A stretch of 64,000 bases of DNA from Pseudomonadota bacterium. GTDB taxonomy: Bacteria > Pseudomonadota > Gammaproteobacteria > Burkholderiales > Rhodocyclaceae. Shown one piece after another: positions 8,790 to 19,891 of this stretch (positions within the stretch are counted from its first letter, which is position 1; each line of letters starts with the position of its first letter). Below the pieces are notes generated by a model that saw nothing but the letters and a program-made list of their open reading frames with translations, was not told the origin of the DNA and did not search any database. The DNA is taken from contig JAKOZI010000125.1 in assembly GCA_029780075.1 (NCBI GenBank), positions 1-64,000 on the forward strand, given 5' to 3'. Made by a program: the position numbers and the translations under genes.

Positions 8790-11700
8790 CGTGCTCCGCT
8801 ACCAGGCGCAGCAGTTCATCCTCCTGGTACGGTTTGCCGAGATAGTGGTTCACGCCGAGCTCAAGGGCGTATTGACGGTGCTTGTCAGCGGTTCGCGAGG
8901 TGATGATGATGATTGGCACCTTTTGCAGGCGCGCATCGGCGCGCACGTTTCGGGTCAGTTCAAACCCGTCCATGCGGGGCATCTCGATGTCGACCAGCAT
9001 GACGTCCGGGACCACGGCGACGAGTTGTTCGAGCGCGTCGACGCCATCCTTGGCGGTCATCACCTGGTAGCCCTCGCGTGCCAGTAGCCGACTACTGATC
9101 TTGCGTACGGTCAGCGAGTCGTCCACGATCATCACCGTCGGCAGCGTGGCCGTGACCAGATCGGCCGCCGTGGGTTGACGTACCGTCGGCACCGGCGAAA
9201 CCGCGGGACCCGCGCGGTCGCGACTGGCCAGGGCGATCGGGTTGAGAATCAGCACCACCTGGCCGTTGCCGAGAACGGTGGCGCCATCGACACCGATGAC
9301 CCGGGCCAGTTGTGGTCCGATGTTCTTGACCACGATTTCCTGGTTGCCCAGCAGTTCGTCGACTTGCAGCGCGACCCGCTGGGTGCCGCTGCGTAGCAGC
9401 AGGACCCAATACTGCTGATGTTTCTCCGGCAGCGCACGCGTTTCGCCGAGGAGATGCGGCAGGTAGCTGAAGGGATACAGATTCCCCGTCCAGGATGCGG
9501 CACGCGCATCGCGAATTCGGGTCAGTCCCTTTTCCTTGAGGTCGAGCACCTGCTCGATCATCGCCGCAGGAATCGCGTACTCGCGGTTGCCGGAGCGTAC
9601 CAGCAAGGCTTTGGTCACCGCCAGCGTGAGCGGCAGATAAAGCCGGAACGTCGTTCCCTGATCGGGGGCGGACAGCACTTCAATGCGGCCACCCAGGCTG
9701 CTCACCTCACTCTTGAGGACATCCATCCCGATGCCACGACCGGACAGGCGCGACACCTCACTGGCCGTCGAGATTCCCGGGGCAAAAATCAGATCCACCA
9801 CGCGTGCCGTATCGGCGGCTTCGCTTTCGCGCAGCAGACCGGCGCGCAGACCGCGCTCGCGCAAGCGGTCAAGGTCCAGGCCGGTGCCGTCATCAGAGAA
9901 GGTGAGGATGATCTCGTTGCCTTCCTGCGCCAGTTTCAGCGAGATCTCGCCGATTTCCGGCTTGCCCTTGGCCAGGCGCAGCGGCGCGTCTTCAAGTCCG
10001 TGTGCGACGGCGTTGCGCAGCATGTGTTCGAGCGGCGCCAGCATCTTGTCGAGCACCGTCCTGTCGAGTTCCAGTTGCGCACCACTGATTTCCAGATTGG
10101 CTCGTTTGCCGACTTCCTTGCCCGCCTGCCGAACGATACGGTAAAGGCGGTCGGCAATGCTGGCAAACGGCACCATGCGTACCGACATCAGTTCCTGCTG
10201 AACCTCACGGTTCAGGCGCGCCTGTGCGACGATCGCCGCGTTGGCGTCGTCCAGGTTTTTCAGCAGATTCTGCTGGACCGTGGCCACATCGTTGACCGAT
10301 TCGGCCATCATCCGCGTCAGTTCCTGGAAGCGCGTGAAGCGATCGAATTCGAGCGGATCGAAATCCGCGTGGTGCTCACCGGTCTGCGCCGCACGTGACT
10401 GCATCTGCAGTTCGGCTTGCAGTTCGATGTCGCGCAATTGCCGACGCAGGCGGATGACGTTCTCGGTCAGGTCGAGCAGCGACGCTTTGATCGCTCGCAT
10501 CTCGCCTTCGATACGTGAGCGGGCGATCGACAGTTCGCCAGCCTCGTTGACCAACCGGTCGATCAGGTCGGCACGCACACGCAGCATCGCGCGCTGGACG
10601 GCGGCATCGCTTTCGCTGTCTGGCGTTTCGGCTGTGACGGCCACGCTGCCCTGTTCGCCAGCCGCGACCAGATCGGAGGTGGGCTGGGCCGCTGGCGGCA
10701 GTTGCGACGCCGCTTCGTCCGGTATATCGACGGGTGCCTCGGATGATTCCCCATGCTGCAGGTGCTCGACAATCTGCACAATCACGTCGAAGGCATTGTC
10801 GATGTCGTCAATCAGGTCCAGCGGTGCAGTACCGGCATCCTGCGCTTCGCTCATGCGCGTTTCGATGGCGTGCGTCATTTCACCGAGGTTCATCGCCCCG
10901 GCCATCCTGGCGCTGCCCTTGAGCGTATGGAACAGGCGCGCCAATCGGCGGACGGGTTCACCATCGGCGGGATTGTTTCGCCAGGCATGCAACTGCGCCG
11001 CGATGTTCTGGTTGAGGTCGAGCGCTTCCTCGATAAAGAGGGGCAGCAGTTGCTCGTCCAGTTCGTCGTGCAGTTCCGGGAGCTCGAAGGCAACTGCCTC
11101 CGTCGCCGCAACTGCTGGCGGTGTAGACGTTGGCACCGCCACCTGCGCGGCGGCGGTTGCCGCCTCTGCTAGTGCGTCGGTTTCGGCAAGCTCGGCCGTC
11201 GGCGCGACCACCGGCTCGGGGTATAGCGTATCGAGGGCTTCGACCAGGGTTGGCGCCGCCTCCGGCTCGTGGTCGTGGGCGACATCCGCAAGCATCAAAG
11301 ACAGGACGGCGATCGTCTGGCGAACGGTTTCCAGGGCTTCGAGGCTCTCGGGATGGGGTGTCAGCTTGCGCCGTACCAGAGCCAGCTCAAGGGCGTGGCC
11401 GAGCCGATTGATCGCCGTGATACCGACCGTGCCGGCGATGCCGGCAAGGGTGTGGGCGGCCCGGTACATCTCGTGCGTTGTCGGAGCAGCAAGGTTGTTC
11501 TCAAGCAGCGCAAATTCGCGCTGCAGCGTCGACAGGTGCGTACCGGCCTCGTCGTTGAAGATCTCGGCCAGTGCGGGGGCGATCGACAGGCGCGGTCGCG
11601 TTCCCTGCGGAGTGGCTTCTTCCTTGCTCGCCGGCAATGCGGCAACGCTTTCCGCAGAAGGTGGCAGCACGGCTTCCGCCTCGCCGCCTGCACCCGCAGT

Positions 11701-14154
11701 AGACAAGGCCATGCCCGGTGGCACGCCGATCGGCAACTCGCTGCCGTCGCGCAGTAAAGCTGCGGTCGCGATCATGCTGCGGGGATCGGGTGCGTGCCCC
11801 TGCCCGGTCTTGAGGTGCGTCATCCAGGCGAGAAAGACGGCATACGCCTGATCGAGCAGGTCGAGGAGCGGCGGGGTAACCGCTTGCTCCTGACGCAACC
11901 AGAGGTTGAGAACCTGCTCGACCGCCCATGCGGCGTCACCGAGATCCTTGAGCCCGACCATTCGACCGCTGCCCTTGAGGGTGTGCGCCGAACGACGGAT
12001 TGCGGTCAGCAGTTCGACGTCATGCGGTTTGTCCTTCAGTGCCCGCAGGTTGCCATCGACGCTGGCCAGCACTTCATCGGCTTCCTCAAGAAAGATTCCG
12101 AGAAGTTCGGCATCGACTTCCTCGGTGGAGGCCTGCGAGAGCTGCAAGGTCTGTGCCGAGGGCGGCGGTGCCTCGGGTGCTTGCGGTCTGAGCGTTGCCA
12201 TCGCCGCGTCGATCTGCCGGGCGGCGTCGCCGCCGGCAGCGAGCGCGGTGAGTACATGCTTGGTTTGTTGTCCGAGTGCCTTGTCGGCGACCAGGTCGGC
12301 GTCCTTTTGCAGCGCCGTCAGATTCTGTTGAACCTCCTGACGCAGACCGGCATCGCCAGGCTGTTCCTTGAGCGCCACCAGCAAGGCGTGTGTTTCGCGC
12401 TTCTGCTGCTCCAGTTCCTGTTCGACCGTCGCCGCCGGTTCTTCGTCGACGGATTTTCTGGCGGCGTCCGACTGCATCTGGCTGACGAAACTCTCGAAGT
12501 CGGCGGCTCCGTGTTGCATCGCATCGACAAAGAATCCGATCAGCGACAACTGCTCGGCAACGCCTACGAAGTCAGCCTCGTGCGGGACATAGGCCGGTTG
12601 CGCAAAGCTTTCGATGGCTGTTGCGCACTGGCGGAGAACCGTCACCGCGCCGTCATGGCGCATCATGGCCAGCGCGCCGATGACCTGTCGCAGCGGCGTT
12701 TCCAGGCTGCCCAGATCGGTACCCTTTTCGGCGTCACGGAAGAAGCCGTCCAGGACCTGCTCGATCTGCGCAAGATTGTTCTGGATTTCTCTGGCGACCT
12801 GGCCGACGAGCATCTTTTCCTGCGCCTGGCGCGACATCTCGTCGAGCGAGGGAAGCTCGGATTCCGGCTTCGGTGGGGTGCCCGCAATGCAGTCGTGCAG
12901 GCGGGCGACCATCACGTCCACCTGGTGAGAGAAACTGCTGCCCAGGTACTGCATGTTCTCCTGCGCGTGCTGCGCGAGCAGGATCGCCGTCGCCGTTTCC
13001 ATGGCCAGAGCTTCGCTGTGGCGCGACGGAGACTGCGTCAGCAGGCCCGCCACCTCGCTGATCGCATGCACGAGGCGACGGAAATCTGCGTGGCCCAGTT
13101 CGTCGACCAGCGTGGTCAACGTCGTGGTGTTGGCCCTGAATACCGGCAGAACCTGCATTGTTCCGGCACAGAACTTGTTCCAGGTTTCTTCTGTTGCGGC
13201 GATCGCTTCACGCACCTGGCGGCGGACCGACTCCATGGCGATCGGAGTAGCGCTTGCCGGTCCGGGCAGCAAGTCTGCCAGGTGGTAGGCATCCTTGACC
13301 TGGAGCACCGCGCGACTGCTGCTCTGGGCGTTGCTGACCAGATACAGGGCATCGCGCACCAGGCGCTCGGCGACATTGCTCGAACCTTCGAGGAGGCGGC
13401 GGATCTGCAGGTCGATACGGCTGCAGAGCTGTCTGGCATCGCCGTCCGCCGGCAGCGCGCGCTCACCCAGCGCGGTCAGGAAAGCGGTGGCGATCCACCA
13501 GAAGGCGCGAGCGGACGGGGCGTCCTGGAGGGACTCGATGCGCTTGACGGCGTCGAGCATCTCGGGAACTCCGGCTCCGGACTGGGGGGCACGCAACCAA
13601 CCGAGCAAACCGCGCTGGAAATGGGCTCTTTGCTGACGCAGGCGGGCCTGCAGTTCGCTGCGACCGATTTTCGCCGTCCGCTCGGCCCGTTGCGGCGGTC
13701 GTACGCGCAGGTCGGGAAAGAAAAGATCCGTCGCCAAGACCCTCTCCTGCCCGCGCGCGGCCTGCACTTCACGGTACAGTGGCAATAGCCGCAGGGGCTG
13801 GTTTGGCTGGCCGCCGATCAGATCGGCGAGATAATGTCCAAGCGCCGCCATGGCACGTTGCGCCAGTTCGATGACCTCCGGCGTGGCTGGGCGTTCGTCT
13901 CTCTCGATGGCCTCGAGCATCGACTCCAGTGCTTCGGCAAACTGGGTAACTCCGTCCAGGCCGACGATCGTCAGGGCGCCTTGCACCTGGTGCAGATGAG
14001 TGCGACAGAAGCGGATTTGCGTGTGGTCGCCGTGCGTATCCTCGGCATTCGCAGTCATGCTCTGCAACGCCTTTTCGCCACGCTCCAGGGCGAGGTCGAT
14101 CTCGCTCTTGACCCAGGTCAGCGGGCCGATATCGAAGTCCGTCGGGGCACTCAT
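8767..14154 (-). CDS. chpA: Multi-Hpt hybrid CheA-type kinase ChpA/PilL of the Pil-Chp system
   Basis: 1795 aa with several Hpt segments (SAHTLKGSGRMVG, AAHTLAGIAGTVG, LFHTLKGSARMAG), HATPase (EHMLRNAVAHGLE, SGRGIGMDVLK), CheW-like domain and C-terminal REC (MIVDDSLTVRK, VDIEMPRMDGFE). Confidence 0.93.
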   Translation of the reverse strand: MSAPTDFDIGPLTWVKSEIDLALERGEKALQSMTANAEDTHGDHTQIRFCRTHLHQVQGALTIVGLDGVTQFAEALESMLEAIERDERPATPEVIELAQRAMAALGHYLADLIGGQPNQPLRLLPLYREVQAARGQERVLATDLFFPDLRVRPPQRAERTAKIGRSELQARLRQQRAHFQRGLLGWLRAPQSGAGVPEMLDAVKRIESLQDAPSARAFWWIATAFLTALGERALPADGDARQLCSRIDLQIRRLLEGSSNVAERLVRDALYLVSNAQSSSRAVLQVKDAYHLADLLPGPASATPIAMESVRRQVREAIAATEETWNKFCAGTMQVLPVFRANTTTLTTLVDELGHADFRRLVHAISEVAGLLTQSPSRHSEALAMETATAILLAQHAQENMQYLGSSFSHQVDVMVARLHDCIAGTPPKPESELPSLDEMSRQAQEKMLVGQVAREIQNNLAQIEQVLDGFFRDAEKGTDLGSLETPLRQVIGALAMMRHDGAVTVLRQCATAIESFAQPAYVPHEADFVGVAEQLSLIGFFVDAMQHGAADFESFVSQMQSDAARKSVDEEPAATVEQELEQQKRETHALLVALKEQPGDAGLRQEVQQNLTALQKDADLVADKALGQQTKHVLTALAAGGDAARQIDAAMATLRPQAPEAPPPSAQTLQLSQASTEEVDAELLGIFLEEADEVLASVDGNLRALKDKPHDVELLTAIRRSAHTLKGSGRMVGLKDLGDAAWAVEQVLNLWLRQEQAVTPPLLDLLDQAYAVFLAWMTHLKTGQGHAPDPRSMIATAALLRDGSELPIGVPPGMALSTAGAGGEAEAVLPPSAESVAALPASKEEATPQGTRPRLSIAPALAEIFNDEAGTHLSTLQREFALLENNLAAPTTHEMYRAAHTLAGIAGTVGITAINRLGHALELALVRRKLTPHPESLEALETVRQTIAVLSLMLADVAHDHEPEAAPTLVEALDTLYPEPVVAPTAELAETDALAEAATAAAQVAVPTSTPPAVAATEAVAFELPELHDELDEQLLPLFIEEALDLNQNIAAQLHAWRNNPADGEPVRRLARLFHTLKGSARMAGAMNLGEMTHAIETRMSEAQDAGTAPLDLIDDIDNAFDVIVQIVEHLQHGESSEAPVDIPDEAASQLPPAAQPTSDLVAAGEQGSVAVTAETPDSESDAAVQRAMLRVRADLIDRLVNEAGELSIARSRIEGEMRAIKASLLDLTENVIRLRRQLRDIELQAELQMQSRAAQTGEHHADFDPLEFDRFTRFQELTRMMAESVNDVATVQQNLLKNLDDANAAIVAQARLNREVQQELMSVRMVPFASIADRLYRIVRQAGKEVGKRANLEISGAQLELDRTVLDKMLAPLEHMLRNAVAHGLEDAPLRLAKGKPEIGEISLKLAQEGNEIILTFSDDGTGLDLDRLRERGLRAGLLRESEAADTARVVDLIFAPGISTASEVSRLSGRGIGMDVLKSEVSSLGGRIEVLSAPDQGTTFRLYLPLTLAVTKALLVRSGNREYAIPAAMIEQVLDLKEKGLTRIRDARAASWTGNLYPFSYLPHLLGETRALPEKHQQYWVLLLRSGTQRVALQVDELLGNQEIVVKNIGPQLARVIGVDGATVLGNGQVVLILNPIALASRDRAGPAVSPVPTVRQPTAADLVTATLPTVMIVDDSLTVRKISSRLLAREGYQVMTAKDGVDALEQLVAVVPDVMLVDIEMPRMDGFELTRNVRADARLQKVPIIIITSRTADKHRQYALELGVNHYLGKPYQEDELLRLVAEHVRAQRQS

Positions 14155-14295
14155 CCGGGGCAGTCTCTCCAGTCCAGTCTCTTGGCACGAGGGCTCAGCG
14201 GTCGTGCATCAATCTACTGCGGGGCCGGGCAGTACGCGTACATTGCGCTTGCCGGCCTGATTTTTAATGTGAAAGTCGCGCCAGCGAATCACGAA

Positions 14296-14336
14296 ACTCC
14301 CCTCGCCTGCCTGTGGGAGAGGGGTCGGGGGTGAGG
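14296..14336. repeat. REP-like G/C-rich repeat (cctgcctgtgggagaggggtcgggggtgaggg)
   Basis: Resembles the CCCCTCTCCC...GGGAGAGGGG-type repeats scattered in many proteobacterial intergenic regions; sits between chpA and pilJ. Confidence 0.45.
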
Positions 14337-14338
14337 GA

Positions 14339-14388
14339 AACGGTCATGGCTTTCATCATCAGGGGTGTCTTGCCTAGCCATGACCGTT
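14339..14388. repeat. 12-bp perfect inverted repeat AACGGTCATGGC ... GCCATGACCGTT
   Basis: Arms at 14339-14350 and 14377-14388 with a 26-bp loop, in the chpA-pilJ gap. Confidence 0.85.
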
Positions 14389-14406
14389 AGCGTGGTTCGG
14401 TCGTTC

Positions 14407-16575
14407 TCAGACGACCTTGAAGCCGGCCACCGAGCCCTTCAGTTCGGTGGCGAGACTTGCCAATTCGCCAATTGCCGTTGCCGTTTTCTGGGTACCAGCC
14501 GTGGTCTGCCCGGTGACCAGCAGGATGTCCTGCATTTTGCGGGCTACATTGGTCGCCGAGTCGGCCACCTGGCGTGTCGCGCCAGAAATGTTCTGAATCA
14601 GTTCGGTGAGTGCCTTCGAGACCTCGCCGATCTCTGCCAGGGCCTGACCCGCAGCATCGGAGAGCCTGGCGCCTTCCACTACACCGCGGGTGGACTCTTC
14701 CATTGCCGAGACGGTGTCCTGAGTGTCGGTCTGAATCGTTCTGACGATCGCCCCGATCTGCTTCGTCGCCTCCCCGGAACGTTCGGCGAGGCGCTGTACT
14801 TCCTCGGCGACGACGGTGAACCCGCGCCCGGCTTCCCCAGCGGACGCGGCCTGGATGGCGGCATTGAGTGCCAGTACGTTGGTCTGCTCGGTGATGTCGG
14901 AGATCAGTTCGACGATTTCACCGATCTCTTGTGACGACTCGCCTAGCCGCTTGATGCGCTTTGAGGTTTCCTGGATCTGCTCGCGGATTTTGTTCATCCC
15001 CTTGATCGAGTCCTGAACCGCCTGCGCACCCTTGCTCGCGGCCGCCAGCGACTGGCGCGCGACGGTGGCTGACTGCTTCGCGTCGCCGGACACGCCGGTC
15101 ATCGAACTGGCCATGGCCAGAACCGACTGGCCGGCAAACTTGATCTCGGAAGCCTGGCGTTCGGCAGCTGCGAGCAACTCGGTAGACGTTTGCTGGGCGA
15201 TCTCCGTCGCCAGCGTCACCCGCCCGGCGGCATCGTTGATGCGGCCGACAAGGACCCGCAATTCTTCGATCGTGTAGTTGATCGAGTCGGCGATGGCGCC
15301 AGTGATGTCTTCGGACACGGTAGCGGTTACCGTCAGATCGCCGTCGGCGAGGTCGCCCAGTTCATTCATCAGTCGCAGGATGGCCTCCTGATTCTGGCGG
15401 TTGATCAACTCCGTCTCGTGGCGGGCCTGTTCTGCCTGTTCGGTCTGGCGACGGGTTTCTGCCAGGTAGGTCGCGGCCAGCAGGGCGACCAGACCGGTGG
15501 CCAGCAGAATCAGCACCAGCAGGACGACGCCATAGGCCGTCCTTTTCAGGACGCTGCTCTGGTAGGAATGTGCCAATTCGTCGGTGGAGGTAAGCAACTC
15601 TTCGCTGTCCCGAAAGATTTGCGAGCCCGCCTGTTTGGCGATGATCAGCTTCTGCATGTTGCCCAGAATGCCGCCAACGGCGGTGCGATACTCCGCAAAA
15701 CTGGCTTCGAGTTCGCCGAGCTTGAGCTTGGTATCGGGGTCATTGGTGCCTGCGATACGCAGCGTGTCGCTGCCTTTGGACAGGGCGTGTATCGTGTCGC
15801 GAAAGGTATTCGTGTCCTTGCCCAGGAGAAAGGTGATTTCCGGGTCGATGGCATCGCCAACCAGCAGTGCGCTGGCGTTCTTGGCGATCCGTTGCGTCAG
15901 CATGACCAGTAGATTGGCGGCTGCAATCTCACGGACTCCGGAACTGCTTTGCAGCTTGAGTGCGGCGATCTGTTCTGCCAGGTCGAGCAGTTGCGGATTC
16001 TTGTCGTTGATGATCGCAACTTCCTTGCCGAGCGAGATCAGGTTTTTCTCCATTTCGAGCAGTCGCGCCGCGTTCTTGTCGGTCTTGTCCCATAACTGCG
16101 TCAACGCTACCAACTGTGCCTGCACGCCGTCCGGAGAAGGCGGCACCTGGGTGCCGGCCAACTCACCACCGCTGGTCAGGCGCTCGAGGTTGCTGGCGAA
16201 ACTTTCACGCGATTCTGCCAGTTGCTTGAAGGCCAGGGGATCGCCCAGCAAGGCCAGACTCGAAGCCTTGGCCAGTCGCTGCGAAAGCATCCGCATCTCG
16301 CCGGCAGTGGCGATATAGGCGGTGTTGTACGTCGCCTGCCGGCTGTCGCGGTAGACCGTGACGGCAATGAACAGCATGACCAGTACCAGGCAGCCGCCAA
16401 GGATCTGCAGTTGTTGGGTCACCGGGTAACGCTGCAGGAAAGCAAGCGACAACGGCACTTTCCCTTTACTCTCCGGCTCGCCGGGTTCCATCGGTGTGCT
16501 GCGCACCAACAGGGTTTCGCCGGCCGGGTCTGTCGCCCGCGACAGGAATGCCGGCAGCTTGGGTTTGAAGGTCAT
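14407..16575 (-). CDS. pilJ: Methyl-accepting chemotaxis protein PilJ
   Basis: MCP hairpin core [48 protein letters not shown]; type-IV-pili N-terminal sensor repeats ([25 protein letters not shown]); position in pil-chp cluster. Confidence 0.93.
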   Translation of the reverse strand: MTFKPKLPAFLSRATDPAGETLLVRSTPMEPGEPESKGKVPLSLAFLQRYPVTQQLQILGGCLVLVMLFIAVTVYRDSRQATYNTAYIATAGEMRMLSQRLAKASSLALLGDPLAFKQLAESRESFASNLERLTSGGELAGTQVPPSPDGVQAQLVALTQLWDKTDKNAARLLEMEKNLISLGKEVAIINDKNPQLLDLAEQIAALKLQSSSGVREIAAANLLVMLTQRIAKNASALLVGDAIDPEITFLLGKDTNTFRDTIHALSKGSDTLRIAGTNDPDTKLKLGELEASFAEYRTAVGGILGNMQKLIIAKQAGSQIFRDSEELLTSTDELAHSYQSSVLKRTAYGVVLLVLILLATGLVALLAATYLAETRRQTEQAEQARHETELINRQNQEAILRLMNELGDLADGDLTVTATVSEDITGAIADSINYTIEELRVLVGRINDAAGRVTLATEIAQQTSTELLAAAERQASEIKFAGQSVLAMASSMTGVSGDAKQSATVARQSLAAASKGAQAVQDSIKGMNKIREQIQETSKRIKRLGESSQEIGEIVELISDITEQTNVLALNAAIQAASAGEAGRGFTVVAEEVQRLAERSGEATKQIGAIVRTIQTDTQDTVSAMEESTRGVVEGARLSDAAGQALAEIGEVSKALTELIQNISGATRQVADSATNVARKMQDILLVTGQTTAGTQKTATAIGELASLATELKGSVAGFKVV

Positions 16576-16647
16576 CTTGCTTCTCCGGTTACACAGCCTT
16601 GGCCGCGACGATCGTCGCCGTCAGGGACTCCGTGATACGACAGCGGC

Positions 16648-17157
16648 TCAAGCGCCAATGTCCATGAACGCCTCGTCCGCCAGCAACTCGCGTACCTTGA
16701 GTTTGTTCCAGCGGCGGCCTTCGTTGTCCGTATAGGCTTCGAGTGCCCAGGCAGGTGCGGCGCCATTTTGCGGTTCCGGATTCAAGGCCTCGACGTTGCG
16801 CAGGCCGATCATGCGCGTGACCAGCAGGGCCGCATTGCTGCCATGGCGGGTGCCAATCAGCAGCAGTCGCGAACTGGTATTCTGGGGGGTGACGTCCTTG
16901 CCCAGAAAAGCGGAAAGATCGACGACCGAGTACAGATTGCCGCGAATGTTGGCGATCCCCGCGAACCAGGGTTTGGTCAGCGGCACCTTGGTCAGCGGAC
17001 TCAGCGGTACGATTTCGCCCGAGTCCGCGAGATCGAGCAGCCAGAAATCCGAACCCGCCTGAATGCCGAGAAGTCCGGCAGAACTCTGATTGCTGGTTCC
17101 GGAAAGCCGGGCCGCGAGGTAGGACTGGAATTCATGCAGGCTGATCTTCTTGGTCAT
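16648..17157 (-). CDS. pilI: CheW-like adaptor PilI
   Basis: MTKKISLHEFQSYLAARL...; PWFAGIANIRGNLYSVVDLSAFLG; between pilJ and pilH. Confidence 0.9.
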   Translation of the reverse strand: MTKKISLHEFQSYLAARLSGTSNQSSAGLLGIQAGSDFWLLDLADSGEIVPLSPLTKVPLTKPWFAGIANIRGNLYSVVDLSAFLGKDVTPQNTSSRLLLIGTRHGSNAALLVTRMIGLRNVEALNPEPQNGAAPAWALEAYTDNEGRRWNKLKVRELLADEAFMDIGA

Positions 17158-17171
17158 GCCCTGGCCGCCGT

Positions 17172-17534
17172 CTAGAGCGCTGCGATCTTGGCCAGCAACT
17201 CTTGACCATTGACTGGCTTGACCAGGTAGTCCTGGGCACCCTGGCGCAAGCCCCAGATCTTGTCGGTCTCCTGGCCCTTGGTCGTACACACGATGACCGG
17301 GATGTTCCGTGTCGTCGGATCGCGGGTCAGGGTGCGGGTTGCCTGGTAGCCGTTCAGGCCGGGCATGACGACGTCCATCAGGATCAGGTCGGGCAACTCG
17401 CTCTTGGCCTTGGCGATACCCTCTTCGCCACTCTCGGCGGTCAGCACCTCGTAACCATTGCTGGTCAGCAGGACTTTCAAGACATGACGTTCGGTCGGTG
17501 AATCGTCAACCACGAGAATTTTCTTGATGGTCAT
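17172..17534 (-). CDS. pilH: Response regulator PilH
   Basis: ILVVDDSPTERHVLKVLL, LILMDVVMPGLNGYQATR; CheY-like single domain. Confidence 0.9.
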   Translation of the reverse strand: MTIKKILVVDDSPTERHVLKVLLTSNGYEVLTAESGEEGIAKAKSELPDLILMDVVMPGLNGYQATRTLTRDPTTRNIPVIVCTTKGQETDKIWGLRQGAQDYLVKPVNGQELLAKIAAL

Positions 17535-17578
17535 GGCTCTCTGCTTTCGCAGCCCCCTCTCGGCAAGTTCGGGTTTTC

Positions 17579-17974
17579 TCAGGCTGTCGGCGGCGCGAAG
17601 GTGGCGACCGTTTGCAGCAGGCTGTCCTTGGTGAATGGCTTCGTCAGATAGTGGTCGGAGCCGACCATGCGCCCGCGGGCGCGGTCAAACAGGCCATCCT
17701 TTGACGACAGCATGATCACCGGCGTGGCGCGGAAACGTTGATTCTTCTTGATCAGGGCACAGGTCTGATAGCCGTCGAGGCGCGGCATCACGATGTCGCA
17801 AAAGATCACGTCGGGCTGGTGATCGGCCACTTTGGCGAGAGCGTCGAAGCCGTCCTCGGCAAGCAACACCTGACAGCCGGCCTGCACCAGGAAAATCTCC
17901 GCGCTACGCCGTATGGTATTGCTGTCATCGATGACCATGACCTTGACGCCGCGCGGGCTTGCAGCTTCAGCCAC
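17579..17974 (-). CDS. pilG: Response regulator PilG
   Basis: VMVIDDSNTIRRSAEIFL, VIFCDIVMPRLDGYQTC, MLSSKDGLFDRARGRMVGSDHYLTKPF. Confidence 0.9.
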   Translation of the reverse strand: MAEAASPRGVKVMVIDDSNTIRRSAEIFLVQAGCQVLLAEDGFDALAKVADHQPDVIFCDIVMPRLDGYQTCALIKKNQRFRATPVIMLSSKDGLFDRARGRMVGSDHYLTKPFTKDSLLQTVATFAPPTA

Positions 17975-18064
17975 TTCACTCCTCCAGGGTGTCCCCAGTC
18001 ATTATTCTAATGAAATCCCGGATCCGACATCATCTCCTGCCAGCGTTACTATACCGCATTGTCT

Positions 18065-18253
18065 TCAGATCTCGATCATTTCGAAATCTTCCTTGCGTGC
18101 CCCGCATTCCGGACACGTCCAGTTGATCGGTACATCCGGCCAGCGAGTTCCCGCGGCGATGCCTTCTTCAGGCAGTCCCGCAGCTTCCTCGTAGAGGAAA
18201 CCACAGGTCAGGCACATCCATGTGCGGTAGGTTTCGGCGCTTGCTGGGTTCAT
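18065..18253 (-). CDS. Rubredoxin
   Basis: WMCLTCGFLYEEAAGLPEEGIAAGTRWPDVPINWTCPECGARKEDFEMIE with paired CxxC motifs. Confidence 0.95.
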   Translation of the reverse strand: MNPASAETYRTWMCLTCGFLYEEAAGLPEEGIAAGTRWPDVPINWTCPECGARKEDFEMIEI

Positions 18254-18366
18254 GGTCGCTGTCGGTTTTCGGTTAGAATCAAAAAATCATCGAGATTCTA
18301 GCCAAACCCTTGGGTTGCTGCCAAGACTTTGTGCACCAGACCCCTCCGCTACCCAGACTTTTCCTC

Positions 18367-19230
18367 ATGCTTCCACGATCTCCCCAACAGTCGCCGCCCA
18401 TCGTGCTGACCTTTGCTGCCAGCGACCCCTCCGGCGGCGCCGGCATTCAGGCGGACTTGATGACCCTGTCTTCGTTTGGCTGCCACCCGTTGACGGTGAC
18501 GACGGCGCTGACCGTGCAGGATACCGTCGGCGTCGGTTGCGTCCTGGCCATCGATTCCGATTGTGTCGAGGATCAGGCGCGAACGTTGCTGGAGGACATG
18601 CCGGTTGCCGCTTTCAAGATCGGCCTGCTGGGCAGCATCGAGAACATCGTGGTCATCGCCGAAATCCTCGCCGATTACCCTGGCTTGCCGGTGGTGCTCG
18701 ACCCAGTGCTGGCTTCCGGGCGGGGCGACGAACTCGCGGACGAGGACATGATTGTGGGTTTGCGCGAGCTGTTACTGCCGCTGACTACGATACTGACGCC
18801 GAATTCGCTGGAAGCTCGGCGACTGGCTGGCGACGACCGTGCTGCTGAAGACGAACCTGACGAAGCCAGCCCTGTGCCTTTGGCACAATGTGCGCAGACT
18901 TTGCTGGATCTGGGTTGCGAATACGTGCTGCTGACCGGCACGCATGAGAATACCGCGCGCGTGGTCAATGACCTCTATGGCCAGCGACTGGGGCTGGTGC
19001 GCAGCGACGCCTGGGATCGTCTGCCCGGCAGCTATCACGGTTCCGGTTGCACGCTGGCCTCGGCCATTGCCGCGCATCTCGCTCGCGGCCTGTCGATCGA
19101 TGCCGCGGTGTGGGCCGCCCAGGAATACACCTGGCAGACGCTGGCGGCCGGCTTCCGACCGGGAATGGGCCAATACATTCCGGACCGCTTCTACCAGACC
19201 CGTTTACGGGGCGGAGCCCTCGATGCCTGA
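18367..19230 (+). CDS. thiD: Hydroxymethylpyrimidine (phosphate) kinase
   Basis: [79 protein letters not shown]. Confidence 0.95.
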   Translation: MLPRSPQQSPPIVLTFAASDPSGGAGIQADLMTLSSFGCHPLTVTTALTVQDTVGVGCVLAIDSDCVEDQARTLLEDMPVAAFKIGLLGSIENIVVIAEILADYPGLPVVLDPVLASGRGDELADEDMIVGLRELLLPLTTILTPNSLEARRLAGDDRAAEDEPDEASPVPLAQCAQTLLDLGCEYVLLTGTHENTARVVNDLYGQRLGLVRSDAWDRLPGSYHGSGCTLASAIAAHLARGLSIDAAVWAAQEYTWQTLAAGFRPGMGQYIPDRFYQTRLRGGALDA

Positions 19231-19891
19231 AGCGCTCGGCAACAGTCTGCGCGGTCTCTATGCGATCACCCCCGAAGGGCTGCCGCAGGATCACCTGCTG
19301 GCGCATGTGGAGGCTGCCCTGCGTGGTGGTGCGGTGCTTGTTCAGTATCGGGACAAGAGTCGGGATTCGACGCGGCGTGCGGAGGTGGCGCGTGCCTTGC
19401 AGCGGTTATGCCGGCAGTTCGGCGCGCGTCTGCTGATCAATGATGACCTGGCATTGGCCTTGGCAGTCGACGCCGACGGTGTACACCTCGGAGCGACGGA
19501 TGGTGACCTGCTGACGGCCCGGCGGGCACTTGTCCGCGGTCGTCTGCTCGGTGCCTCGTGTTACGCCGATTTCGAGTGCGCGCGTGCCGCAGCAGCGGCG
19601 GGTGCTGATTACCTTGCGTTTGGGGCAGTTTACCCATCGCCGACCAAGCCCCTGGCGGTGCGCGCACCGCTGACGCTGTTCAGCCGCTGCCGCGCCGAAT
19701 TGCGGTTGCCGGTCTGCGCCATCGGTGGCATTCGGCTGGACAATGCGGCGCCGCTGCTGGCAGTCGGCGTCGATCTGCTGGCGGTGATCAGCGATCTTTT
19801 CGACGCGCCGGATGTGGCGGCGCGCGCCGCGGCCTATCAACAACTGTTCAAGGAAGTGAATTGTGAGTTCCCGCAGTCAGCAACTTTTTGA
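19223..19891 (+). CDS. thiE: Thiamine-phosphate synthase
   Basis: [76 protein letters not shown]; overlaps thiD stop. Confidence 0.95.
   Translation: MPEALGNSLRGLYAITPEGLPQDHLLAHVEAALRGGAVLVQYRDKSRDSTRRAEVARALQRLCRQFGARLLINDDLALALAVDADGVHLGATDGDLLTARRALVRGRLLGASCYADFECARAAAAAGADYLAFGAVYPSPTKPLAVRAPLTLFSRCRAELRLPVCAIGGIRLDNAAPLLAVGVDLLAVISDLFDAPDVAARAAAYQQLFKEVNCEFPQSATF

Noticed and set aside
11794-13788. 664-aa plus-strand ORF opposite chpA
   Set aside because: Antisense to a clear multi-Hpt kinase; composition is that of reverse-complement codons.
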